Shown piece by piece: positions 44,255-52,572 of a DNA stretch of 64,000 bases; within the stretch, counting starts at the first letter, position 1; each line of letters begins with the position of its first letter. Source of the DNA: SIG607 sp045601805 (lineage in GTDB: Bacteria > Bacillota > Clostridia > Oscillospirales > Acutalibacteraceae); NCBI GenBank assembly GCA_045601805.1, contig JAZSAJ010000025.1, positions 25,689 to 89,688 of the forward strand, written 5' to 3'. A model generated the notes under the pieces. It had not been told where the DNA came from, did not search any database, and worked only from the letters and a program-made list of their open reading frames with translations. A program made the translations under genes and the position numbers.

Positions 44255-46285
44255 ATGAAACAGTATAAAACGCAGGAAATTAAGAATATTGCATTGCTTG
44301 GCCACGCATCAAGCGGTAAAACCACCCTTGCCGATGCGTTGTTTTATTCTTATTCCAAGACCGATAGAATCGGCCGCACCGAAGACGGCACAACAGTTAT
44401 GGATTTTGACGCCGAAGAAAAGAAACGCGGTACAAGTATTTACACTTCCGTTTATCCTTTGGAAGCAAACGGTTTAAAAATAAATTTGCTTGACACTCCG
44501 GGCCTTTTTGACTATGCCGGTGAAGTTTGCAGCGCCGTTTCGGCGGCTGACGGCGGTTTGGTTGTTATTTCGGGTAAATCGGGCCTTACCGAAGGCGCAA
44601 AGCAAAGCGTGGCGCGTCTTCGCGAACAAAACAAGGCAATTGCGTTTTTTGTTGGTAAACTTAATTCTACCCACGCGCACTATTACCGCGTTGTTTCGGC
44701 TTTAACCGCAAACTACGGCCCTGCTATTTGCCCTGTTGTTGTTCCGCTTGTTGAAAGCGAAGCGGTAACGGGGTATTGGAACCTAATTGAAAACAAGGCG
44801 TATAAATACGATGGCATTAACGCTAAAGAAACGGTTTTTGAGGCAAGCGACGAAGCAAAGAAACTTCACGAACTAATGCTTGAAGCCGTTGCAAGTATTG
44901 ACGAAGAGTTAATGGAAAAATATTTTGAGGGCACCCCCTTTACAAGCGAAGAAATTGAAGGCGCAATTAAAAAGGGTGTTAAAAGCGGTGAACTTTGGCC
45001 GGTGTTCTGCGGTGTGCAGGCAAGCGGTGACGCCGTAAAAATGTGCGGTGACATTTTGTTTAATGTTATGCCGTCGGCTGATGAATGTGAATACGAAACC
45101 GAAGACGGTAAACACGCTTACGATAACGCCGGCGCGCCTGCGCTTTTGGTGTTTAAAACGGTTGCCGACCCGTTTGTTGGCAAACTTTCTTACTTTAAGG
45201 TGCTTTGTGGCGAAGTTAAAGGCGATATGAAACTTAAAAACAACCGCACCGGCGAAGAAGAAAAACTTGGCAAGGTTATGTACATAAAAGCCGGCAAACA
45301 GGAAGACGCCGAAGTAATAACTGCCGGGGATATTGGCTGTGCCGCAAAACTTGGCGATGTTAAAACGGGCGATACATTATCGCAGGGCGGAATTGTTTGC
45401 AAAATGGCAGAGTTCCCGAAACCTTGTCTAACGATGGCGGTTTACCCTCAAAACAAGGGCGAAGAAGAAAAGGTTGCCCAGGGCATTAACCGTATTGCCG
45501 AAGAAGACCCAACGATTTCCTTTAAATATAATAAGGAAACATTGGAAAGTGTTATTTCGGGGCTTGGCGAACAGCATATTGATGTTGTTATGGCGCGTCT
45601 TGCCACCAAGTTTGGCGTAAAGGTGCGTTTGCAAAAACCCAAGGTTGCTTACCGTGAAACAATTCGCCAGTCGGCTCAGGTTCAGGGCAGGTACAAAAAG
45701 CAATCGGGCGGTCACGGTCAGTTCGGCGATGTTTGGATTGAGTTTGAACCGTATGATGGCGATGAACTAATATTTGCAGAAAGGGTTGTTGGCGGCGCTG
45801 TTCCTAAAAACTTCTTCCCTGCAGTTGAAAAGGGCTTGCGCGACAGCGTTACAAAGGGCGTTTTAGCCGGTTTCCCAATGGTTGGCATTAAAGCCACACT
45901 TTACGACGGCTCTTACCACCCTGTTGATTCTTCGGAAATGTCCTTTAAAACTGCGGCGTCACTTGCGTTTAAAGACGGTATTCCGAAATGCCGCCCCGTT
46001 TTGCTTGAACCGTTTGGCAAATTGCAGGTAACCGCACCCGACGACCAACTTGGCGATATTATTGGCGAAATTAACAAGCGCCGCGGCAGAATTATTGGCA
46101 TGAACCCACTTGCAAATAAAATGCAAGAAATTGTTGGCGAAGCACCAATAGCCGAAATGGCAGATTTTGCAACGGCAATGCGCTCAATAACCGGCGGTAC
46201 TGCGGTGTTTACACTAACATTTGAACGCTACGAAGAAGTACCTGCAGCGCTCGCAACCAAAATAATAGAAGAAAACAAAGAATAA
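44255..46285 (+). CDS. EF-G-like translation GTPase (EF-G2 type)
   Basis: 676 residues in EF-G domain order: GTPase domain with GHASSGKTTLADAL (G1), KKRGTSIYTSVYPL (G2) and LLDTPGLFDYAGEV (G3), then domain II, domain III (AVYPQNKGEEEKVAQGINRI, LGEQHIDVVMARL), domain IV (GRYKKQSGGHGQFGDVWIEF, GLRDSVTKGVLAGFPMVGIK) and domain V (EINKRRGRIIGMNP). The G4 motif NKxD is missing: the expected place reads FVGKLNSTHAHYY. Size and divergence mark it as the second EF-G found in many Clostridia, not the str-operon fusA. Function may be in translocation, recycling or stress response; ATG follows AAAGGAG. Confidence 0.9.
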   Translation: MKQYKTQEIKNIALLGHASSGKTTLADALFYSYSKTDRIGRTEDGTTVMDFDAEEKKRGTSIYTSVYPLEANGLKINLLDTPGLFDYAGEVCSAVSAADGGLVVISGKSGLTEGAKQSVARLREQNKAIAFFVGKLNSTHAHYYRVVSALTANYGPAICPVVVPLVESEAVTGYWNLIENKAYKYDGINAKETVFEASDEAKKLHELMLEAVASIDEELMEKYFEGTPFTSEEIEGAIKKGVKSGELWPVFCGVQASGDAVKMCGDILFNVMPSADECEYETEDGKHAYDNAGAPALLVFKTVADPFVGKLSYFKVLCGEVKGDMKLKNNRTGEEEKLGKVMYIKAGKQEDAEVITAGDIGCAAKLGDVKTGDTLSQGGIVCKMAEFPKPCLTMAVYPQNKGEEEKVAQGINRIAEEDPTISFKYNKETLESVISGLGEQHIDVVMARLATKFGVKVRLQKPKVAYRETIRQSAQVQGRYKKQSGGHGQFGDVWIEFEPYDGDELIFAERVVGGAVPKNFFPAVEKGLRDSVTKGVLAGFPMVGIKATLYDGSYHPVDSSEMSFKTAASLAFKDGIPKCRPVLLEPFGKLQVTAPDDQLGDIIGEINKRRGRIIGMNPLANKMQEIVGEAPIAEMADFATAMRSITGGTAVFTLTFERYEEVPAALATKIIEENKE

Positions 46286-46287
46286 TG

Positions 46288-46320
46288 AAAAAAGCGGTTG
46301 GAAACAACCGCTTTTTTCTT
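46288..46320 (+). terminator. Terminator of the EF-G paralogue
   Basis: Arms AAAAAAGCGGTTG / CAACCGCTTTTTT with GAAA tetraloop. Confidence 0.9.
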
Positions 46321-46321
46321 C

Positions 46322-46350
46322 TTGATAATTTTTGAATTTAATGTTATACT
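46322..46350 (+). promoter_or_regulatory. Promoter of the gene at 46382
   Basis: TTGATA (46322-46327) and TATACT (46345-46350), 17 bp apart. Confidence 0.6.
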
Positions 46351-46381
46351 TATGAAAAATAAAAAACTTGGTGGTATTATA

Positions 46382-47086
46382 ATGTATTACGAAAAACTTA
46401 CCGAATATATGCTTCCCTTTTTAAAGGAAAACGGTTTTAGCGAAACTGACGGTGTTTTTGTTTGCGAAGACAAACAGGTTAAGTTTGTTTATAACGAAGC
46501 AAAAAAGGTTTACGAACTTTACTTAAACGAAAGTTTGGTTTCGGCTTACCTTTTTGACGAAACACAAACCGAAAAAGATATTGAAAGTGTTGCTATTGAC
46601 TTTGTAAGCACTTTAAAAACAAAGTTGGGTATTAAAAAGGCAAAACCAACCGCAAACCAAGTTGCTTTGCCCGATGAACTAAAGGGCGAAAAGGTTGGTG
46701 TTGGCGGTTTAACCCAAAAACTTCTTGCCATATTCCCTGTTCACAAAGAAAATTACAAAAACTTTGTTGCCGAAAAGGGCAAATATTTGCCTGTGCAGTT
46801 TTGCAAGGAATATTTTATACCCTCTGTTAAAGAAATGCTTGGCGGTGGCAACAAAAAAGCCGTTAAAAAGTTTTACGATGCCATGACTGATGTGTTTGTT
46901 GCGTCTGACAGCGAAACCGGTGCGCTTGTGGTTGCGCTGCTTTCGGCTTCGGTTTACGGAAATGCTGAACAGCTCACCACACTTAAAGAACAAACCGCCG
47001 CTTGTGAATCGCTTTATACATTTGTGCTTAATTTTACTGCTGAAATGAAACACAGCAAAAAACTTCGCGATTCCCTTTTAAAATAA
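46382..47086 (+). CDS. Cytoplasmic protein of unknown function
   Basis: 234 residues without signal or membrane segment. An N-terminal alpha/beta domain (MYYEKLTEYMLPFLKENGFS, FVCEDKQVKFVYNEAKKVYE then DIESVAIDFVSTLKTKLGIK) is joined by a short linker to an all-helical C-terminal domain (LTQKLLAIFPVHKENYKNFV, FCKEYFIPSVKEMLGGGNKK and SLYTFVLNFTAEMKHSKKLR). The GFSETDGVFVCEDKQVKFVY part is reminiscent of small sensor-like domains, but I cannot name a family. The start at 46382 has GGTGG upstream and matches the promoter; an ATG at 46352 is too close to the -10 box. Confidence 0.8.
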   Translation: MYYEKLTEYMLPFLKENGFSETDGVFVCEDKQVKFVYNEAKKVYELYLNESLVSAYLFDETQTEKDIESVAIDFVSTLKTKLGIKKAKPTANQVALPDELKGEKVGVGGLTQKLLAIFPVHKENYKNFVAEKGKYLPVQFCKEYFIPSVKEMLGGGNKKAVKKFYDAMTDVFVASDSETGALVVALLSASVYGNAEQLTTLKEQTAACESLYTFVLNFTAEMKHSKKLRDSLLK

Positions 47087-47090
47087 AAAT

Positions 47091-47120
47091 GTGAAAAACG
47101 CCGTTTGGCGTTTTTCTTTT
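47091..47120 (+). terminator. Terminator before rsmA
   Basis: Arms GAAAAACGCC / GGCGTTTTTC, then TTTT; the rsmA ribosome site AGGAG follows at once. Confidence 0.75.
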
Positions 47121-47131
47121 AGGAGAAAACA

Positions 47132-47983
47132 ATGGATTTATCGGATATTCGTGTGGTAAAACAAGTTTTAAGTGAACACGGCTTTACCTTTAAAAAGTCG
47201 CTTGGGCAAAATTTTATAATTGATAAAACTGTTTGTCCCAAAATGGCAGAAGCCGCCGCCGATAACGAAACGGGCGTTTTGGAAATTGGCCCCGGTATTG
47301 GCGTTTTAACATCTGCCTTGTGCGAACGCGCAAAAAAAGTTGTTGCGGTGGAACTTGATAAACGGCTTTTGCCTATTCTAAAACAAACGCTATATATATA
47401 TAATAATGTAGAGGTTGTTTTTGGCGATGCCTTAAAACTTGATTTAAACGGGCTTATTAAGGAAAAGTTTAGCGACTGTAAGCGCGTGTGTGTTTGCGCT
47501 AACCTACCTTATTATATAACATCGCCTCTTGTAATGAAACTTTTGGAAAGTAAACTTAATGTAGATAGCATTACGGTTATGGTGCAAAAGGAAGCAGCCG
47601 AGCGTTTGTGCGCAACGGTTGGTACGCGGCAAGCAGGCGCGGTAAGTGTTGCGGTTTCTTATTATGCAAAACCCGAAATTTTGTTTAGTGTGCCGCGCGG
47701 TTGTTTTTTGCCAAGCCCCAATGTTGATTCGGCGGTTATAAAGTTAACCCTTTTAAAAGAACCGCCAATTACCGTTATAAACGAAGAAAAGTTTTTTGCT
47801 TTCGTTAAGGCGTGTTTTGCTTTGCGGCGCAAAACACTTATTAACAGCGTAAGCAACACAATGGGTATAAATAAGGAAGCGGTAAAAAAAGCACTGCAGG
47901 AAATAGGCGAAAACGAAAATGTTCGCGCCGAAAATTTGCCAATTGACCAATTATGTAACCTGTTTGGCAAACTTTTTGTGTAA
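47132..47983 (+). CDS. rsmA: 16S rRNA (adenine(1518/1519)-N6)-dimethyltransferase
   Basis: 283 residues (KsgA family). KKSLGQNFIIDKTVCPKMAE (about 22-41), GVLEIGPGIGVLTSALCERA (SAM motif I), AVELDKRLLPIL, VFGDALKLDL, ANLPYYITSPLVMKLL (NLPY catalytic motif IV) and RGCFLPSPNVDSAVIKL are intact. It methylates two adenines of the 3'-terminal 16S helix late in 30S assembly. AGGAG precedes the ATG, immediately after a terminator-like hairpin, so it is partly insulated from the upstream gene. Confidence 0.97.
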   Translation: MDLSDIRVVKQVLSEHGFTFKKSLGQNFIIDKTVCPKMAEAAADNETGVLEIGPGIGVLTSALCERAKKVVAVELDKRLLPILKQTLYIYNNVEVVFGDALKLDLNGLIKEKFSDCKRVCVCANLPYYITSPLVMKLLESKLNVDSITVMVQKEAAERLCATVGTRQAGAVSVAVSYYAKPEILFSVPRGCFLPSPNVDSAVIKLTLLKEPPITVINEEKFFAFVKACFALRRKTLINSVSNTMGINKEAVKKALQEIGENENVRAENLPIDQLCNLFGKLFV

Positions 47984-48021
47984 AAAAAACAAAAAAATAA
48001 AAAAATACAACAAAAAAACTA

Positions 48022-48050
48022 TTGACTTTTATTTTGATTTATAATAAAAT
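48022..48050 (+). promoter_or_regulatory. Promoter of the 1445-aa secreted protein
   Basis: TTGACT (48022-48027) and TAAAAT (48045-48050), 17 bp apart. The leader carries a small CGTGA-TATTG-TCACG hairpin (48055-48069) just before AGGAGG. Confidence 0.65.
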
Positions 48051-48088
48051 AAACTCGTGATATTGTCACGAATAGGAGGAAATTTTTT

Positions 48089-51000
48089 ATGAAAAAATTA
48101 CTTAGCGTCCTTCTCGCACTTGCAATGCTCGTGTCGGTTGTATCCGTATCAGCATTTGCAGAGGGAGAAACATTGTCTGTTGTATATAATTACACAGACG
48201 CTACTACCGGCGAAGCTACAACGCTTCCTGTAACCGAAGGTGTTACTGCCGGTGGGTCATTCGCAATTAAGTTTGTTGCGCCCAACACAAGTGATAAATA
48301 CTTTGTTGGTTGGTACACTGATGCAGAGTTTACCGGCGAACCGGTTGCTGCAATAACAGTTGCCGACGGCGTAAATAATCTTTATGCGCGCTACAAAGAA
48401 TACCCAACAAATGCAAATGTAAACTTCTTGCCAATTCATAGTTATGATACCCATTATCCTTGGGCATATTTCCCCGCCTTAAAAACCGACGGTTCGTTAT
48501 ATGCTGCAAGAGCTAGAATACTTACATATTCTATTGGCGGTGTTTCCATAAACGAAGATGCAGACGGCACTTACTATCAAATGAACACAAACGGTCCTAC
48601 CGCTGTGTTCTTTGCTGACGAAGACAATATGATGTATCAACTTCGTCCTAATGCTAACTACACATTAACCTTCCAGTACAAACACAACGGTGCCGGTGAC
48701 GGTACTCTTAGCGTTTCGGCAGCTTTAGGTAAAGCAAAAGCTGCATTTGGTAATATTTCAAGCCTTGGCGACGGTGCAGCAAGCTGGGGCGATGACCGCA
48801 GCGCTGTGCTTGAATTTGGCGGCTTTACTGCCAACAATGCTGCAGAATGGCAGACTGCTTCTATTACCTTTAGCACCAGCAGTTTGGACTTCACAAACAA
48901 CTATCCCCTTGTTGGCTTGCGCGTTGGTAATGCCGGTTGGGGCGATGGCGAAGGTCTTCAGTTTAAGAACATTGTTCTTGAAGAACTTGTTCCCGAAGAA
49001 TTCTCTGTTGTTTACCATTACTTAGACGAAAATGGCGAAGAAACAGAAAAGGTTATTACTGATGGCATTACTTTAAACCAAAGCTATGCTATTGATTGGA
49101 TTGCTAACAACACAAGTGATAAATACTTTACTGGTTGGTATGCAAGCGAAGCATGCACAGGTAACCCTGTAGCTTCTATTAACCTTACCATTGATGGCAA
49201 AAACCACATTTATGGCGGTTATAAAGAATACAAAACAACCTTTAGCCCCACATTCAATCATGGTTATGACCATTATCCGGACACAATTATACCCGCTCTT
49301 GTTAGTGGCAAATACAACCCCAGAACATGTATTGTAAACTATTCTATTGGCGGTATTAAAACCGTTGAAGATGCAGCCGGCAACTACTACTCAATAGATT
49401 CTAACGGCAGCACAATGATATTCTTCCCCGATGAAAACGACTATGCTTACCAGGCAAAACCCGGCGCACAGTACAAAATTACTGTTACTTACAAGTACGC
49501 TAGTGGCAACGGATTCTCACTGTTTGGCGTTGTTGGTATGCCCAGAAGTGCTATTCAAGCAACACCGGTAGGTTGGGGTAACGGCGCTGCTAAATACGGC
49601 GACAACAGAACTCCTGCTGCAATTTCTGATCCAAAAGTAGAGGTTGTTGCTGAAGATGCATGGAAAACCGCAACTGTGATTGTTGATGCTTCTGCAGTTG
49701 ATTACTCACAAAATTCTGCACAAATTGGTTTGTTCCTTGATGAATTTACCAGCGGCGAATCTTTATACTTTAAGAATATTGTTGTTGAAGAATATTCTGA
49801 CATCGTTGTTCCTAAAGTAAATGTTAACCTTTATGCAAACGGTCAAATTGTTAACACAACAGAAGTTGATGCCGGCACTAAATTTAATCCTTCCGACTTT
49901 ATTCCCGAAGCTCCCGAAGGTAAAGTGTTTGACGGCTGGTATCTTGACGCTGAATTTACAGAAGCAATGCCTGCTGAAGGTGTTGTTGTTAACGAAGACA
50001 CAGACCTTTATGCAAAATTCTCTGAAGCAATTACCGTTAAATACTATGCAGGTGATAAAGTTGTTAAATCTGTAATCGTTGAAGACGGTCAGAGCTATAC
50101 TTTTGAAAACTTTATGCTTGACGCAGCAGATATCCCTGCTGGTTACTATTTCACAGGTTGGTTCAGTGATGAAGCCTGCACACAACCCATTTTAACAAGC
50201 AATTTAACAGAAACTGTTACTATTAGCGGCAGTCTTGCAAGATATGCAGGTTTAAGAGAATATGAAACCTCTTTCAGCCCCACATTCATTGATGCTACCA
50301 CACATACACCTATTCAGACTTGGTGGAACAACATTTATTATGTTTACTATCCTCACACGAATGGCGATAATTTCCTTAATGCAGTTTATTCCTGCAACTA
50401 CAGATTGGTAAATACCCTCGGTGATGAAAACCAGGCAATATTTAATCTTGCATCGTATAATGCTTTTGTTTTACACGATGAAAATCTTGTTGCATACCAA
50501 GCAAAACCGGGTGCTGCATACACAGTAAGCTTTAAATACAAATATACAGGCGCAACAGCCAACTCTTCTGTATTTGTTGTATCGGGCTTGGCAAAATCTT
50601 TTGAGGTTGCTTCCGCGAATGCAGGAAATCAGGGCTACTGGTGGAACGCTAACGCTCAACTTACGCATAAAAATGCCACAACAACTGTTGCCTCAATTTC
50701 TGCAGGCGACCAAGCAACATGGCAACAATTTACAGGAACTCTTCCTGCTTTAGCCGCTGAAGATTTGGCATCTTACTATCCGCTTTTTGCCATTAAGTTC
50801 GGCACTAACGCAGGTGCAACTCTTGAGGTTAAAGATCTTGTAATTGAAGAAATTCTTCCCGAAGAATTCTCTGTTGTTTACCACTACTTAAATGCAGATG
50901 GCGAAGAAACAGAAAAGGTTATTACAGATGGCATTACTTTAAATCAAAGCTATGCTATTGATTGGATCGCTAACAACACAAGTGATAAATACTTTGTTGG

Positions 51001-52426
51001 TTGGTATGCAAGCGAAGCATGCACAGGCAACCCTGTAGCTTCTATTAACCTTGCTATTGATGGCAAAAACCACATTTATGGCGGTTATAAAGAATACAAA
51101 ACAACCTTTAGCCCCACGTTCAATCACGGCTATGACCATTATCCGCATACCGTTATGCCTTCTCTTGTTAATGGTGTATATAACCCCAGAACAAACATTG
51201 TAAACTATTCTATTGGCGGTGTTAAAACCGTTGAAGATGCAGCCGGAAACTACTATTCAGTAGATTCTAACGGCGCCACAATGATATTCTTCCCCGATGA
51301 AAACGACTATGCTTACCAGGCAAAACCCGGTGCACAGTATAAAATTACATTTACTTACAAGTACGGCGGCAGCGGCGCTTTCAATTTGTATGGCGTTGTT
51401 GGTATGCCCAGAAGCTCGATTACAGGTGTAATTAGCTGGACCGGTTGTGCCTCATATGGCGACAACAGAACTCCTGCTGCAATTTCGGAAGACCTTATAA
51501 CTGTTAACGACAGCGAAAACTGGAACACAGCAACTTTGATTGTTGATGCTTCTGATGTTGATTATTCACAAAACTCTGCACAAATTGGTTTCTTCCTTGA
51601 TGAATTTACCAGCGGCGAATCCTTCTACTTTAAGGATGTTGTTGTAGAAGAATATGCCGGCAATGTTGGCGAATATTCTGAACAATTGAACGGCGTTGTT
51701 TACGACTTGGGCGAAGTAGCAGACGGCAAAACATACGCTGTAACATTTAACTACAAAGGCGATGCTGCAAACTTCGGTTTCTTCACCGCAGATAAAGAAG
51801 AAGCAGGCGTATACGGTAATGTTGGTTACGTTGACGGCAACAAAACAGTTCTTGCTGTAAACGGCGACGGCACATACACCGCATTCGTAACTGTTGACAA
51901 AGCATCTGAACAAGGCGCAAAACTTTATATGTACGCTAAAGACGTAACTGCTGCAGGTGTAGTTACCGGCGAAACAGTTACAGACCTTGGCAATGTTATT
52001 ACCAACGAAGGTGCTTCTATCCTTACCGGTAATACAAGTGCACAGGCAATCCGTTACTACTTTGGTTACGACACCACTGACGGTAAAGATATTATCATTA
52101 ACGGTGTTTCTTACGAAGTTAAAGAACGCGGTTTCTTGTTCGCAAACGGTAAAGACAGAATTGATGACGGCGCTTATGTTGGCGCAACAGGATTCATTAA
52201 CAAAGCTGTTTCCGGCGATGCACTTGCTAACTGCTGGCAAGCAGAAGATATCGGCGGCGGCAAATCTAACATTTGGTTCTCAACCTATGTTGATGGCTTT
52301 GCTGCTGACGACGATAGAGAACTCTTTGTTAAAGGTTACATTACCTTTATAGCAAACGGCACTGAATTCACAGTTTATGCCGGTGCTTCTAACGGTTCTG
52401 TTGCTACTATTGCAGCTTTACAGTAA
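48089..52426 (+). CDS. Large secreted InlB-repeat protein with internal duplication
   Basis: 1445 residues, exported by MKKLLSVLLALAMLVSVVSV then SAFA before EGE. It is built from alternating blocks. InlB/List-Bact-type repeats show cores such as YFVGWYTDAEFTG, YFTGWYASEACTGNP, FDGWYLDAEFTEAM and YYFTGWFSDEACTQP. The other blocks are beta-sandwich-like modules resembling carbohydrate-binding domains (YAYQAKPGAQYKIT, IGLFLDEFTSGESLYFKNIV). Residues about 301-569 and 923-1189 are near-identical copies. A C-terminal module (about 1309-1445, AIRYYFGYDTTDGKDIIING) recurs in the GH16 protein downstream. There is no LPXTG, S-layer or lipobox anchor. Codons are C-ending as in highly expressed genes. 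Probably an abundant secreted adhesin or polysaccharide-binding protein. Confidence 0.88.
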   Translation: MKKLLSVLLALAMLVSVVSVSAFAEGETLSVVYNYTDATTGEATTLPVTEGVTAGGSFAIKFVAPNTSDKYFVGWYTDAEFTGEPVAAITVADGVNNLYARYKEYPTNANVNFLPIHSYDTHYPWAYFPALKTDGSLYAARARILTYSIGGVSINEDADGTYYQMNTNGPTAVFFADEDNMMYQLRPNANYTLTFQYKHNGAGDGTLSVSAALGKAKAAFGNISSLGDGAASWGDDRSAVLEFGGFTANNAAEWQTASITFSTSSLDFTNNYPLVGLRVGNAGWGDGEGLQFKNIVLEELVPEEFSVVYHYLDENGEETEKVITDGITLNQSYAIDWIANNTSDKYFTGWYASEACTGNPVASINLTIDGKNHIYGGYKEYKTTFSPTFNHGYDHYPDTIIPALVSGKYNPRTCIVNYSIGGIKTVEDAAGNYYSIDSNGSTMIFFPDENDYAYQAKPGAQYKITVTYKYASGNGFSLFGVVGMPRSAIQATPVGWGNGAAKYGDNRTPAAISDPKVEVVAEDAWKTATVIVDASAVDYSQNSAQIGLFLDEFTSGESLYFKNIVVEEYSDIVVPKVNVNLYANGQIVNTTEVDAGTKFNPSDFIPEAPEGKVFDGWYLDAEFTEAMPAEGVVVNEDTDLYAKFSEAITVKYYAGDKVVKSVIVEDGQSYTFENFMLDAADIPAGYYFTGWFSDEACTQPILTSNLTETVTISGSLARYAGLREYETSFSPTFIDATTHTPIQTWWNNIYYVYYPHTNGDNFLNAVYSCNYRLVNTLGDENQAIFNLASYNAFVLHDENLVAYQAKPGAAYTVSFKYKYTGATANSSVFVVSGLAKSFEVASANAGNQGYWWNANAQLTHKNATTTVASISAGDQATWQQFTGTLPALAAEDLASYYPLFAIKFGTNAGATLEVKDLVIEEILPEEFSVVYHYLNADGEETEKVITDGITLNQSYAIDWIANNTSDKYFVGWYASEACTGNPVASINLAIDGKNHIYGGYKEYKTTFSPTFNHGYDHYPHTVMPSLVNGVYNPRTNIVNYSIGGVKTVEDAAGNYYSVDSNGATMIFFPDENDYAYQAKPGAQYKITFTYKYGGSGAFNLYGVVGMPRSSITGVISWTGCASYGDNRTPAAISEDLITVNDSENWNTATLIVDASDVDYSQNSAQIGFFLDEFTSGESFYFKDVVVEEYAGNVGEYSEQLNGVVYDLGEVADGKTYAVTFNYKGDAANFGFFTADKEEAGVYGNVGYVDGNKTVLAVNGDGTYTAFVTVDKASEQGAKLYMYAKDVTAAGVVTGETVTDLGNVITNEGASILTGNTSAQAIRYYFGYDTTDGKDIIINGVSYEVKERGFLFANGKDRIDDGAYVGATGFINKAVSGDALANCWQAEDIGGGKSNIWFSTYVDGFAADDDRELFVKGYITFIANGTEFTVYAGASNGSVATIAALQ
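48991..49796 (+). repeat. Direct repeat copy 1 within the 1445-aa gene
   Basis: About 0.8 kb that recurs at 50857 with a fixed offset of 1866 bp (622 codons). The first 280 bp are almost identical; the remainder differs mainly in a central loop. Both copies keep the reading frame. Confidence 0.9.
50857..51656 (+). repeat. Direct repeat copy 2 within the 1445-aa gene
   Basis: Second copy of the 48991-49796 unit; recombination between copies would remove exactly 622 codons in frame. Confidence 0.9.
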
Positions 52427-52450
52427 TAAACCGTAAAACTAAATAAATTC

Positions 52451-52490
52451 ACCCGCGCTCCAACGCAAGTTGGAGTGCGGGTATTTTTTT
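52451..52490 (+). terminator. Terminator of the 1445-aa gene
   Basis: 14-nt arms ACCCGCGCTCCAAC / GTTGGAGTGCGGGT (one G.T pair) and a T7 run. Confidence 0.9.
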
Positions 52491-52501
52491 ATATATTTTT
52501 C

Positions 52502-52530
52502 TTGATTTATTTGCTTTTTTCTTGTATACT
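52502..52530 (+). promoter_or_regulatory. Promoter of the GH16 gene
   Basis: TTGATT (52502-52507) and TATACT (52525-52530), 17 bp apart. A second TGTATACTTAT follows at about 52537-52547, so a second start is possible. Confidence 0.6.
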
Positions 52531-52572
52531 TATTGTGTATACTTATATGTTAAAGGACGGATACGGTTTATT

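Noticed and set aside
51566..52240. 224-codon minus-strand frame inside the 1445-aa gene
   Set aside because: Low-complexity Cys/Val/Phe-rich translation opposite a conserved module; a shadow frame.
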